Shown here piece after piece: positions 18,457-26,184 of a stretch of 64,000 nt of DNA (position 1 is its first letter; each line of letters begins with the position of its first letter). A model generated the notes under the pieces. It did not search any database. It was not told the DNA's origin and was given only the letters and a program-made list of their open reading frames with translations. A program made the translations under genes and the position numbers. This DNA is from Streptosporangium nondiastaticum (GTDB taxonomy: Bacteria > Actinomycetota > Actinomycetes > Streptomycetales > Streptomycetaceae): assembly GCF_003011965.1 (NCBI RefSeq), contig NZ_PXWG01000001.1:62001-126000 (forward strand). Direction: 5' to 3'.

Positions 18457-18591
18457 ACGCCCGCCGGTCCACGAGGAGCGGTCGGCCGAACGCGCCCGTC
18501 GCAGCGTGTGCTGAGGCGGGTGCGCAACTGTGAGGGCGAGGGCTCCGAAGACGCCGGTGATGCTGCGGCGAAGACGCATGGAGCAGGCCCC

Positions 18592-19425
18592 ATGACATGG
18601 CGGGACTACCAACGGCCCGGCCTTTCCGCTGCCCGGATCCATGGTGATCTAGCCTTCGGGAGCCCCTCGCACGCCGTCGTACGGGCCCCGCGCCGCGCCC
18701 ATGAACGCGGCGCACGCGTGGTCAGCATCTGCTCCGGGGCCTTCGCCCTGGCCTACGCGGGGCTGCTTGACGGCCGCTCAGCAACCACGCACTGGGCGCT
18801 GGCGGACGAGTTCGCCGCGCGCTTTCCCGCTGTCCGCCTCGACCCGGACGTGCTGTACGTGGACCACGGCGACGTGGCCACGAGCGCGGGTGCCGGAGCC
18901 GGGATCGACCTGTGCCTGCACCTGGTGCGCGCCGACCAGGGCGCCGGACACGCCGCGCACATCGCCCGGACCATGGTCATGCCGCCGCACCGTGAAGGCG
19001 GGCAACTGCCATACGCGGCGCCTCCGCACCCCGCCCGGATCGACGGCTCGCTCGCGCCGCTCCTGGAGTGGGCGAGCGGCAGGCTCGACGAAGAGCTGAC
19101 CGCCGATGACCTTTCCGGCCACGCCGGTTGCTCCGCCCGTACGCCGGCCCGCCGCTTCGCGGAGCAGGTCGGCACCAGCCCGGGACGGTGGCTGCTCTCC
19201 CAGAGGATCAACGCCGCACGGGAGCTGCTGGAGTCCTCAGACCTCCCGGTCGACGCCGTCGCCCGCCGCGTCGGGCTCTCCTCCGCCACCAACCTCCGCA
19301 GGCGCTTCCTCAGCGCGTTGGGCACAACGCCGGGTGCCTATCGCCGGGCATTCCATCAACGCTGTGCAACGAAATCCTTCCGTGCACCCGGCAGCGCCGC
19401 GATACGAACAGGGTCCGACCGGTAG
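18592..19425 (+). pseudogene. GlxA-type AraC regulator lacking its N-terminus
   Basis: From ERGARVVSICSGAFALAYAG onward the sequence is a GlxA-like regulator: the end of a DJ-1/PfpI domain followed by an AraC DNA-binding domain (WLLSQRINAARELLESSDLP, then RVGLSSATNLRRRF). Full-length members have about 90-100 more residues in front, including the first half of the DJ-1 domain. The best start here (ATG 18592) gives 277 residues with an unrelated lead-in, so the gene is probably 5'-truncated. DNA binding may survive; ligand control likely does not. Confidence 0.6.
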
Positions 19426-19563
19426 CCCGTAGCCCGCACCGGTCCGGACCAGCATCCGGTCGGAACCGCCCCTTCACCCCGGGAACCGTGACCCGTGTAC
19501 TCTGCGTCGATAGATTTTGAACGTGTTCGAAATGATCAAGGGGAGTGCGTGAGGAAGGGACGG

Positions 19564-20061
19564 ATGGGGAAGCGAAGGCTGTCTGTGTGGGCGGCCTCGG
19601 CGTCGTTGCTCGTTGCGGTGCCGCTGCTCGGGGGGTGTGTGCACAGTCGTCAGGAGGTGCTGGACGCGATGGACCTGAAGATGCCTGACTGCCCCGTGAA
19701 GATGCACACCTACCAGGCGGATCAGTTCTGGTGGCCACCGGGCACCGTGGAGATGAGCTATACCGCACCGAAGGGCTGCATGGATGACTACCTGACGGCC
19801 CAAGGCGTCGATGATCTCGGCAAGCCGTTCCTGAGGTGGCCGACCGGAGTGAGCGGTTTCAACGGCGACCGCGAGATCAAGCCGACCGACCCGCCCTTCC
19901 CCTCCGACATCATGAAGCGATTCAGGCTGCACTTGGATGCTTCAAGGACATATCCCATCCACACGTTCATGACAGCGAACAGGTCGTCGTTCAGGGTCCT
20001 GCTGGACGAGAAGGGCGACACCACCACCGCCTACCTGACAGGCATGAACGGAAGAGTCTGA
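19564..20061 (+). CDS. Small lipoprotein of unknown function
   Basis: 165 residues with a lipoprotein signal: basic start (GKRRLSVW), hydrophobic core, and lipobox LLGGC, so Cys is acylated and the protein sits on the outer face of the membrane. The mature part has two further cysteines (PDCPVK, KGCMDD). The ATG with GGAAGGGA upstream was preferred to a GTG 15 bp earlier. No known domain was recognised. Confidence 0.65.
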   Translation: MGKRRLSVWAASASLLVAVPLLGGCVHSRQEVLDAMDLKMPDCPVKMHTYQADQFWWPPGTVEMSYTAPKGCMDDYLTAQGVDDLGKPFLRWPTGVSGFNGDREIKPTDPPFPSDIMKRFRLHLDASRTYPIHTFMTANRSSFRVLLDEKGDTTTAYLTGMNGRV

Positions 20062-20109
20062 AGCCGGGCCGTCGAAGTGCTCGGTAAAGTCGGCAGCTGA
20101 GGCGGCGCC

Positions 20110-20132
20110 TGACCGGCGCGGGCCTCCGGTCA
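20110..20132. terminator. Possible bidirectional terminator
   Basis: TGACCGG and CCGGTCA arms (7 bp, 9-base loop) between the convergent lipoprotein and P450 genes, overlapping the P450 stop. Confidence 0.4.
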
Positions 20133-21320
20133 CGCGTCCCAGGTGACCGGGAGGCTCTTCACTCCGTAGATGTCCGCGGTCTCCGGGCGCAGGGCGACTT
20201 CTTCGGCCGGTACGGCCAGGCGCAGGGTGGGGAAGCGGTTGAGGAGGGCGGGGAAAGCGACCTGCATCTCGATGCGGGCCAGTTGCTGGCCCAGGCACTG
20301 GTGGATGCCGTGGCCGAAGGCCAGGTGACCACCCTGCTGCCGGTGGAGGTCGAGTACGTGGGGGTCGGGGAAGCGCTCGGGGTCACGGTTGGCGGTGTTG
20401 TACGAGAGGATCACCGTCGTGCCGGCCGTGATGGTCTGGCCGCCCAGCTCGATGTCCTCCAGCGCCGTCCTCATGAACGTCTTGGCGACGCTCAGATACC
20501 GCAGCAGTTCTTCCACGGCCTGGCCGGTGAGCGCGGGGTCGGCGCGCAGCGCGGCCAGTTGCTCAGGGTGCTGAAGCAGGGCGAAGGTGCCCAGGGACAG
20601 CATGTTGGCGGTGGTGTCGAGTCCGGCCACCAGCAGGATCAGGCTGATTCCCTGTAGTTCCTCATCGGTCAGGTCGCTGTCGGTGAGGTCGCTGAGCACG
20701 TCGTCGGTGGGGTTCGCGCGCTTGGCGGCCACCAGCTCCGCGAGGTAGTTCTGGGTCGCGGTGTAGGCCGCTATCAGCTCCTCCTCGCTGGTCTCCCCGC
20801 CGAGGAATAGGTCGATCTGCTCCTGGAAGGAGCCGCGGTCCTCGTACGGCACGCCCAGCAGCTCGCAGATGATGATGGTGGGGATGGGCTTGGCGAAGGC
20901 GGTCACCAGGTCCGCCGACGGCCCGGCCTGCTCCATGGCGTCCAGGCAGTCGGCGGTGATCTGCTCGATGCGCTCGGTGAGCTGCCGCATGCGCCGCACG
21001 GTGAACTTGCCCGCCAGCGGTTTGCGGTAGCGGCGGTGCTGCGGGTCGTCCATGAGCAGGAACTCGCCCGGCGGCGGCGGAGGAACCTCGAAGTCGCCCA
21101 CGTTCAGGAGCTCCTTGCGCGCGCTGAACCGCGAGTCTGCCAGGACCGACCTGACCATGTCGTACCCGGTGATCAGCCAGCCGGGCTTTCCGCCGACGTG
21201 GGTGCAGCGGCTGATGGAGCCGTGCCGCTGAGCGTCGGTCAGCTCTGCCGGCGGGTCGAAGGGGCAGCCGGGCTGACGCGTCGTCGGGAGCGTCGTGACG
21301 GTGTGGACGGGTGCACGCAT
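20130..21320 (-). CDS. Cytochrome P450 (CYP105/107-like)
   Basis: 396 residues, a usual length for bacterial class I P450s. I-helix motif AGLDTTANM supplies the Thr for oxygen activation, the ExxR pair is in EELLRYLS, and the haem loop is FGHGIHQCLGQQLAR. GAGGAACG precedes the ATG at 21320. No ferredoxin or pathway gene is adjacent, so it must use redox partners from elsewhere. The upstream gap holds inverted and direct repeats that may be regulatory. Confidence 0.85.
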   Translation of the reverse strand: MRAPVHTVTTLPTTRQPGCPFDPPAELTDAQRHGSISRCTHVGGKPGWLITGYDMVRSVLADSRFSARKELLNVGDFEVPPPPPGEFLLMDDPQHRRYRKPLAGKFTVRRMRQLTERIEQITADCLDAMEQAGPSADLVTAFAKPIPTIIICELLGVPYEDRGSFQEQIDLFLGGETSEEELIAAYTATQNYLAELVAAKRANPTDDVLSDLTDSDLTDEELQGISLILLVAGLDTTANMLSLGTFALLQHPEQLAALRADPALTGQAVEELLRYLSVAKTFMRTALEDIELGGQTITAGTTVILSYNTANRDPERFPDPHVLDLHRQQGGHLAFGHGIHQCLGQQLARIEMQVAFPALLNRFPTLRLAVPAEEVALRPETADIYGVKSLPVTWDA

Positions 21321-21370
21321 GACCGTTCCTCATCTCGCGATAGTACGTGTTTGGTGTAACTCGAAAGCTA

Positions 21371-21478
21371 CGTTGCGTTCAGAGGTCGGTCAATCAACTC
21401 AGAAGCATTTCTCCAGGTGGAGGGCGGTAAATTGATGCAATGATGCTGCGCTCGAACGCAACGCTCTGTTGCAATGAT
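21371..21478. promoter_or_regulatory. Inverted and direct repeats upstream of the P450 gene
   Basis: CGTTGCGTTC (21371-21380) and GAACGCAACG (21454-21463) form a perfect 10-bp inverted repeat. TGCAATGAT occurs at 21436 and again at 21470. The stretch is less G+C-rich than its surroundings and lies 50-160 bp upstream of the P450 start, so an operator/promoter is likely. Confidence 0.4.
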
Positions 21479-21536
21479 TGGCGGCGAAGGCAATGCTGAC
21501 GGCACCGCTATGGGCGGGCCGGGCGACGGGGAAAGA

Positions 21537-21556
21537 GCCCGGCCGAGAGGCCGGGC
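21537..21556 (-). terminator. Terminator of the aldolase/CMD operon
   Basis: GCCCGGCC-GAGA-GGCCGGGC, an 8-bp perfect stem with a tetraloop, 30 bp past the last stop of the operon. Confidence 0.65.
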
Positions 21557-21586
21557 CCCGCTCTCATGCCCGCCGCCGACCGTCGC

Positions 21587-22027
21587 TCAGAGCCGGACCG
21601 GGCCGCCGGCACGATCTGATGGCCGCTCTTCGCCGTCGTCCGCGTGCGGCGCGAGTTCGGCGATGATCTCGGTGCCGAGTGCGTACGCCGGTACGCCCGC
21701 GGTGATGAGTGCGGTCTCGGCGACGCCGATGAGATCGGTGATGCCTGCTCCGGCGTGGAGTGCGCCCTGGGCGTGGATCCGGGCGGGGTGCGCCCGGCCG
21801 AGGGCCAGCAACTGCCCGAAGTGGACGAGCTGCTGCACCCGCGCTCCCAGCGGACTGCCGGTCAGGACGATGTGGCGCAGTTCGGCTATTGCCTCTTCGG
21901 TCGGCAGCCGGTCGAACTCCCGGGCCAGGCGCAGCCGCTCCTGGACCCCGCCGGGAACGGTTCCGAGGGTGGAGCGGTAGCGGTCGCGTACGGCCTCCGT
22001 GCGGGAGGCGAGGGCGTCGTCGGTCAT
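21587..22027 (-). CDS. Carboxymuconolactone decarboxylase-like protein
   Basis: 146 residues of the CMD/AhpD-like all-helical fold (RLPTEEAIAELRHIVLTGSP, HFGQLLALGRAHPARIH). The CxxC of peroxidase-type AhpD is absent, so a decarboxylase- or cyclase-like role is more likely. The ATG at 22027 overlaps the aldolase stop (ATGA), implying coupling and a shared pathway. Confidence 0.7.
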   Translation of the reverse strand: MTDDALASRTEAVRDRYRSTLGTVPGGVQERLRLAREFDRLPTEEAIAELRHIVLTGSPLGARVQQLVHFGQLLALGRAHPARIHAQGALHAGAGITDLIGVAETALITAGVPAYALGTEIIAELAPHADDGEERPSDRAGGPVRL

Positions 22028-22689
22028 GACGCGGCCCGGGCGATCGCGGCGCGCACGGCCTCCTGGGCGCCCGGGGGAAAGTCCACGGCCCCGCCGATCG
22101 CCGCGGCGGCGATCTCGGCTTCGGCGCTCTCCTCGATCGCCACCACGAGGTGGGCGGTGGCCGCCGAGTCCGGGCCGAACGCCAGGAGGCCGTGGTTGGC
22201 CAGCAGGACGGCGGCCGTCGTCGGGCGCTGCTGCAGCACGTCGGCGATACCGCGTACCGACACGTCCGATCCGCGGGGGCCCCAGGGGACCACGGGGACG
22301 TCCTCGGCCTGTCCGAAGCGCAGCATCGGCTCCGTACGGCAGGGCAGCGGCCGGTGGGCCACGGCGAAGGCGGTCGCGGAGGGCGAGTGGGTGTGGATGA
22401 TGGCGCCCACGTCGGGGCGGGCCTTGTACACGACGCTGTGCATGGCGATGATCTCGGCGCTGACGGACTGGAGCTCGCCTTCGAGGACCTGTCCGTCGAA
22501 TCCGACGGTCGCCAGCTGTTCGGGCCTCAGGCCGCGGACGTACCCCGGGGTCAGCAGGAGGCGCTCGCCGTCGAGCCGGGCGCTGAGGTTGGCGTGCCCC
22601 GAGTGGGACATCACCCCGGCCGCGAAGAGCTTCTCCGCGGCTTCCACCAGCCGGCCGGCCCGCTCGTTCCGTATGTCCCTGTCGCTCAT
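22024..22689 (-). CDS. Class II aldolase/adducin family protein
   Basis: 221 residues with the metal-binding IIHTHSPS and a later ANHGLLAFG typical of class II (zinc) aldolases such as fuculose-phosphate aldolase and related decarboxylases. The catalytic Glu/Asp region is near SAEIIAMHS. First gene of a two-gene operon with the CMD-like protein and divergent from a MerR regulator. Confidence 0.8.
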   Translation of the reverse strand: MSDRDIRNERAGRLVEAAEKLFAAGVMSHSGHANLSARLDGERLLLTPGYVRGLRPEQLATVGFDGQVLEGELQSVSAEIIAMHSVVYKARPDVGAIIHTHSPSATAFAVAHRPLPCRTEPMLRFGQAEDVPVVPWGPRGSDVSVRGIADVLQQRPTTAAVLLANHGLLAFGPDSAATAHLVVAIEESAEAEIAAAAIGGAVDFPPGAQEAVRAAIARAAS

Positions 22690-22756
22690 GGCGGTATCTC
22701 CAAGGGTGCTGCCAGCGGCTCTCGTTTGCCGCTGTCCACGTGCCGACCACTCTTCA

Positions 22757-22776
22757 ACTTAAACTAAGGTTTAAGT
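22757..22776. promoter_or_regulatory. MerR-type operator
   Basis: ACTTAAAC-TAAG-GTTTAAGT: perfect 8-bp arms around a 4-base centre, 20 bp in all, AT-rich in a G+C-rich genome. It lies between the divergent aldolase operon and the merR-type gene, where MerR proteins bind within a long -35/-10 spacer. Confidence 0.65.
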
Positions 22777-22830
22777 CAAATACCCGGATCGACTACCCGG
22801 ACCGACGAGGAGCAGGAGGAGGAGCGGAAC

Positions 22831-23223
22831 GTGCGCATGACGATCGGCCGGCTCGCCGAGATCACCAAGGTGCCCGCTTCGGCCATCCGGTACTGGGAGC
22901 GCCACGGCCTGCTGCCCGAGCCCGAGCGGGAAAGCGGGCAGCGGCGCTACCCGCCCGAGGCGGCCGAGCGGATCACGGTGCTGCGCAAGTGCCAGCAGGC
23001 CGGGCTGAGCCTGGTCGAGATCGGGGAGTTCCAGCAGGAGCAGCCACGCAGAGAGGCCATGATCCGTGCCAAGATCACCGAGATCCAGCAGCGCATGGTC
23101 GATCTCGAACACGCCCATCAGCTCCTGACCCACGCCCTCAAGTGCAGTGAAGAGGACATCGTCAGATGCCCGAAGTTCCGGGAGCAGATGGCGGCCTGGC
23201 GGACACCGGATCCGACGCCGTGA
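22831..23223 (+). CDS. MerR-family transcriptional regulator
   Basis: 130 residues: helix-turn-helix RLAEITKVPASAIRYWERHG at the N-terminus, then a long dimerisation helix (RREAMIRAKITEIQQRMVDL) and a C-terminal CxxxxxxxxC pair (KCSEEDIVRC) that may bind metal or sense redox. GTG start chosen because GGAGGAG lies 8 nt upstream. It likely controls itself and the divergent aldolase/CMD operon through the palindrome at 22757. Confidence 0.85.
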   Translation: MRMTIGRLAEITKVPASAIRYWERHGLLPEPERESGQRRYPPEAAERITVLRKCQQAGLSLVEIGEFQQEQPRREAMIRAKITEIQQRMVDLEHAHQLLTHALKCSEEDIVRCPKFREQMAAWRTPDPTP

Positions 23224-23253
23224 ACGGCCCGGGCCGGGGCCCGGGCCGTTCAC
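23220..23253. terminator. Strong hairpin terminator overlapping the merR stop
   Basis: A perfect 16-bp stem with a 2-base centre (starts GTGAACGGCCCGGGCC) between convergent genes; it begins inside the last codons of the regulator gene. Confidence 0.8.
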
Positions 23254-23298
23254 GTACGCGCTTTCTTCCAGGATCGTCCGAGCCCGGTGAGGGACCGG

Positions 23299-24054
23299 TC
23301 AGGGTTCGTACCAGAGGACTCCCTCTCCACCCTCCTGGGCGATGGTCTTCGTCATGATGTTGCCGTCCTGCTGGTACTTGGGGTGCTGGGCGAGGAAGCC
23401 GCCGATGGACGCCAGCGCCGTGGCGTCGCAGACCCCGTCGGTGCGAATGCAGAAGCGCTGCACCGGGATGCCGTCGAACTTCTCCGGGCCGGGCCCGGGA
23501 GAAGTGAACCCGAACGCACTCCAGCCCTTGGGCAGCTTGGCCCAGATGCCGGTGCCCGGCTGCATCGGGTCGGAGTAGAGCTTGCCGCTCACCAGCGAGC
23601 GGGGTATGCCGGTGTTGCCGGCGGCGATCGTCTGGAGCACCTGGTCGGCCGCCTGCGCACCCTGCGAGTAGCCGACGATCGTGAGACGGGCGCCGGGATC
23701 ACGGCGGTGGGTTTCCTCCGCGGCGGCCAGCAGGTTGCGGTAGCCCTCGCGCACGCTGGTGTCGAAGCTCGGCGCGGACGGGTCCGGGACCTGATTGCGG
23801 CCGTTGAGCCAGGGACCGGCGCTCGCCGGGTAGCACACCGGAACCGCGATGCCCCCGTCGAGGTGCTGGTTGGCGAAGCCGTAGCTGCCGGTGCAGCCGG
23901 GTGCGGGCGCTGCGGCTCCGGTGCCGCCCAGCTCCAGGTAGTAGTGGTGCACCGGATCCGCGTGGGCGGCGGTGGGCACGGCGGTCGTGAGGGCCACCAT
24001 GACCGTTGCCGCCCCGGCCACGATCGCCTTCCGCCAGCTGCGGGCCAGGGTCAT
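23299..24054 (-). CDS. Secreted PE-PPE/cutinase-like alpha/beta hydrolase
   Basis: 251 residues with a Sec signal (RSWRKAIVAGAATVMVALTT, cleavage after AAHA). The mature part resembles PE-PPE-domain serine esterases: opening HHYYLELGGTGAA, nucleophile elbow GYSQGA (Ser130), and paired cysteines in PGCTGS/VPVCYP and RFCIRTDGVCD. AAGGAG precedes the ATG. Members hydrolyse short-chain esters outside the cell. Confidence 0.75.
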   Translation of the reverse strand: MTLARSWRKAIVAGAATVMVALTTAVPTAAHADPVHHYYLELGGTGAAAPAPGCTGSYGFANQHLDGGIAVPVCYPASAGPWLNGRNQVPDPSAPSFDTSVREGYRNLLAAAEETHRRDPGARLTIVGYSQGAQAADQVLQTIAAGNTGIPRSLVSGKLYSDPMQPGTGIWAKLPKGWSAFGFTSPGPGPEKFDGIPVQRFCIRTDGVCDATALASIGGFLAQHPKYQQDGNIMTKTIAQEGGEGVLWYEP

Positions 24055-24160
24055 GTGTTCTGCTCCTTCTTGCGTCGAGGTGGAACGTGCTGAGGCGAGT
24101 CGCGCCGAGACGACGCACAACCATTGAGGCGACGCGCAACCGCCGTGAACCACCTGGACG

Positions 24161-24952
24161 TTAGGTGCTGCCGTTGACATCGTGATGAAATCGCTCACCG
24201 GGCCCCTGGCCGAGGCGCTCGACGAGTGCGCGGAGGACGGGGAGATTGGTGATGCCGGGGCCCTCGGGTCCCAGCTCGTGCCACGTTCCGTCGATGTCGA
24301 GCCCGACGGCTCCCGGCCCGGTCCGGAGACGCCGCACCCGTGGCCACTCCGCGCGCACGTCTCCCCACCCGATCCCCTCCCCGGTGAGCCGGACGGCGCC
24401 GAAGGCCAGGCGCTCACCCTCGGCGAGTGCGGCCAAGGCACGGGGCAGCTGGGCGCGGATGACGCCCTGTTCGATCTGCGACCACCATGCGGGCGCATCA
24501 CCATGCTCCGGGCCGGCGCGCAGCATGACCCGCCGCCCGTCGACGTCGGTGAGTACGCAGGTCGCGCCCCCGCGGCCCCCACCGCCCGGGTGCGCGGGTT
24601 CCGTTTGCGGCATAGAGATAGAGGTGGTGTCGTAGCGGACGACGTGGATCCGGTGCTTGACGGCAACCGTCATGCCGTTCTCGTACAGGTCCAGTCGCGC
24701 GGCGTCGCGCGCGCTCGCCGCCCTGGTGGGATCTGCGGGCCTGCCGGGGTGCACGAGGGCCGGCAGGCCGCGGATCCCCCGGCCGATCAGGGCTGTCACG
24801 TGCGCCGTGTGTGCCCTGCGTGGCCCGCGTGCGGTGTGTGCGGCCGTCATGTAGACGGCGCGCCGTCTGCCGAGCCGCTCGCGGCCGGCCGCCGCCGAGA
24901 TCCTCGCCAGCAGGAGTTCCTCGCTGCGCGTCCGCCGCGCCGGGTCGCTCAC
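24161..24952 (-). CDS. Conserved hypothetical protein
   Basis: 263 residues from a GTG that overlaps the SARP stop (GTGA), so it is translationally coupled. The N-terminal ~90 residues are Arg-rich; the rest is a beta-rich domain (LYENGMTVAV, IHVVRYDTTSI, GTWHELGPEG) resembling PH-like domains of streptomycete hypotheticals. No signal peptide. It may be a partner of the regulator, by context only. Confidence 0.55.
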   Translation of the reverse strand: MSDPARRTRSEELLLARISAAAGRERLGRRRAVYMTAAHTARGPRRAHTAHVTALIGRGIRGLPALVHPGRPADPTRAASARDAARLDLYENGMTVAVKHRIHVVRYDTTSISMPQTEPAHPGGGGRGGATCVLTDVDGRRVMLRAGPEHGDAPAWWSQIEQGVIRAQLPRALAALAEGERLAFGAVRLTGEGIGWGDVRAEWPRVRRLRTGPGAVGLDIDGTWHELGPEGPGITNLPVLRALVERLGQGPGERFHHDVNGST

Positions 24953-26022
24953 CGCGTGGTTCCGGTGAGGCCGGGGCGGATGTCGTGCCCGCACAGAATC
25001 GTCCGGTGCACCTGTTGCAGCAACCGGCCGGGGGAGACTCCCAGCTCGTCGGCCAGACTGCGGCGGGCGCGGTCGTACACGGCCAGCGCGTCGGCCTGCC
25101 GGCCGCTGAGGTACAGCGCGCGCATCAGCATCGCGGCAACGGGTTCGTTCAGGGGCTGCGCCACGGTCAGGGCGGACAACTCGACGATCGCCTCGGAGTG
25201 CCGGCCCAGCCGCAACTGCCAGTCGAGCTTCCGCTGGACGAGGACGATCCTGCGCTCGGTGAGCCGCAGCCGCTCCAGCTCGGCGAACGGCCCCGGCAGG
25301 CCGGCCAGTGGCTCACCGCGGAAGTGCTCCAGTGCTTGGGAGCAGGCACGGACGGCCTCGGCCGGATCGCCCGCCCGTTCGGCCGCGCCGGCCGCGGCGA
25401 CCAGTCCCTCCATCTGAGACAGGTCCACGGTGACCGCGCCGGGGAGCAGCCGGTAGCCGCTCCGGTCCCGCTCGATCACCGAGTCCGGGCCGCCTGCCGC
25501 GTCCAGGATCTTGCGCAGCCGGTAGATGTACACCGGCACCACGTTCGTGTTGGGCGGTTCCTCCCCCCACACCCCGTCGGTCAGCTCCTGCCGGCTGACC
25601 GACCGGCCCGGGCACAGGGCGAGCGCCGCCAGTACGGCTTGCTGGCGCAGGTGTCCCAGGTCCAGGGGCTGTCCGTCGTACCACGCCCGCAGCGAGCCGA
25701 GCACCGAGATCCGTAAGCGCGGTCCGGAGGTGTTGCGGGCGGCGGCCCGCGGCGACGGGCCCGGAGACTTCCTGCGGGGGCCGCGGCCGGGGGAGACCAG
25801 GCCGCAGTCGAAGGCGTGGACGATGGCGGCGGCCCGGTCGCGCAGCCCGAGCGCGGCGAGTATCCGTGCGAGGTGGCCGGCCACGGCTTCCTCGGGGAGG
25901 GCGAGGGTGGCGGCGATCTCGTCATCCCTCAGACCGCAGCCGACCGCGTAGAGGATGTCGCGCTCCTGGCGCCCGAGTGTGGTGGCGGCGGCTTGCCGGC
26001 CTGTGGTCGTGATGATCGGCAT
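24949..26022 (-). CDS. SARP-type regulator with LuxR-like N-terminal HTH
   Basis: 357 residues. Residues ~15-72 look like a LuxR/GerE helix-turn-helix (LGRQERDILYAVGCGLRDDE, then VAGHLARILAALGL). Residues ~105-190 are an OmpR-type winged helix (ISVLGSLRAWYDG, LTDGVWGEEPP, YIYRLRKIL), and ~195-345 a bacterial transcriptional activation (BTAD) domain. SARPs activate secondary-metabolite genes. Two DNA-binding modules in one protein are unusual. It diverges from the NACHT gene with ~160 bp between. Confidence 0.75.
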   Translation of the reverse strand: MPIITTTGRQAAATTLGRQERDILYAVGCGLRDDEIAATLALPEEAVAGHLARILAALGLRDRAAAIVHAFDCGLVSPGRGPRRKSPGPSPRAAARNTSGPRLRISVLGSLRAWYDGQPLDLGHLRQQAVLAALALCPGRSVSRQELTDGVWGEEPPNTNVVPVYIYRLRKILDAAGGPDSVIERDRSGYRLLPGAVTVDLSQMEGLVAAAGAAERAGDPAEAVRACSQALEHFRGEPLAGLPGPFAELERLRLTERRIVLVQRKLDWQLRLGRHSEAIVELSALTVAQPLNEPVAAMLMRALYLSGRQADALAVYDRARRSLADELGVSPGRLLQQVHRTILCGHDIRPGLTGTTR

Positions 26023-26184
26023 CGTGCTCCCCGAGCGTCGGGCCGCTGTCCGCGGCGGGTCGGCGTCGACGTTGGTCCCGGGGCCGGAAACCGGACAGGC
26101 CAGGAGACCGGCCGTTTGCGGCCGGTGGCCGCGCTAGAGTCCGTCACCTGGGGAAACACATGTCCGAGGGGGAGGCCGTGACCT

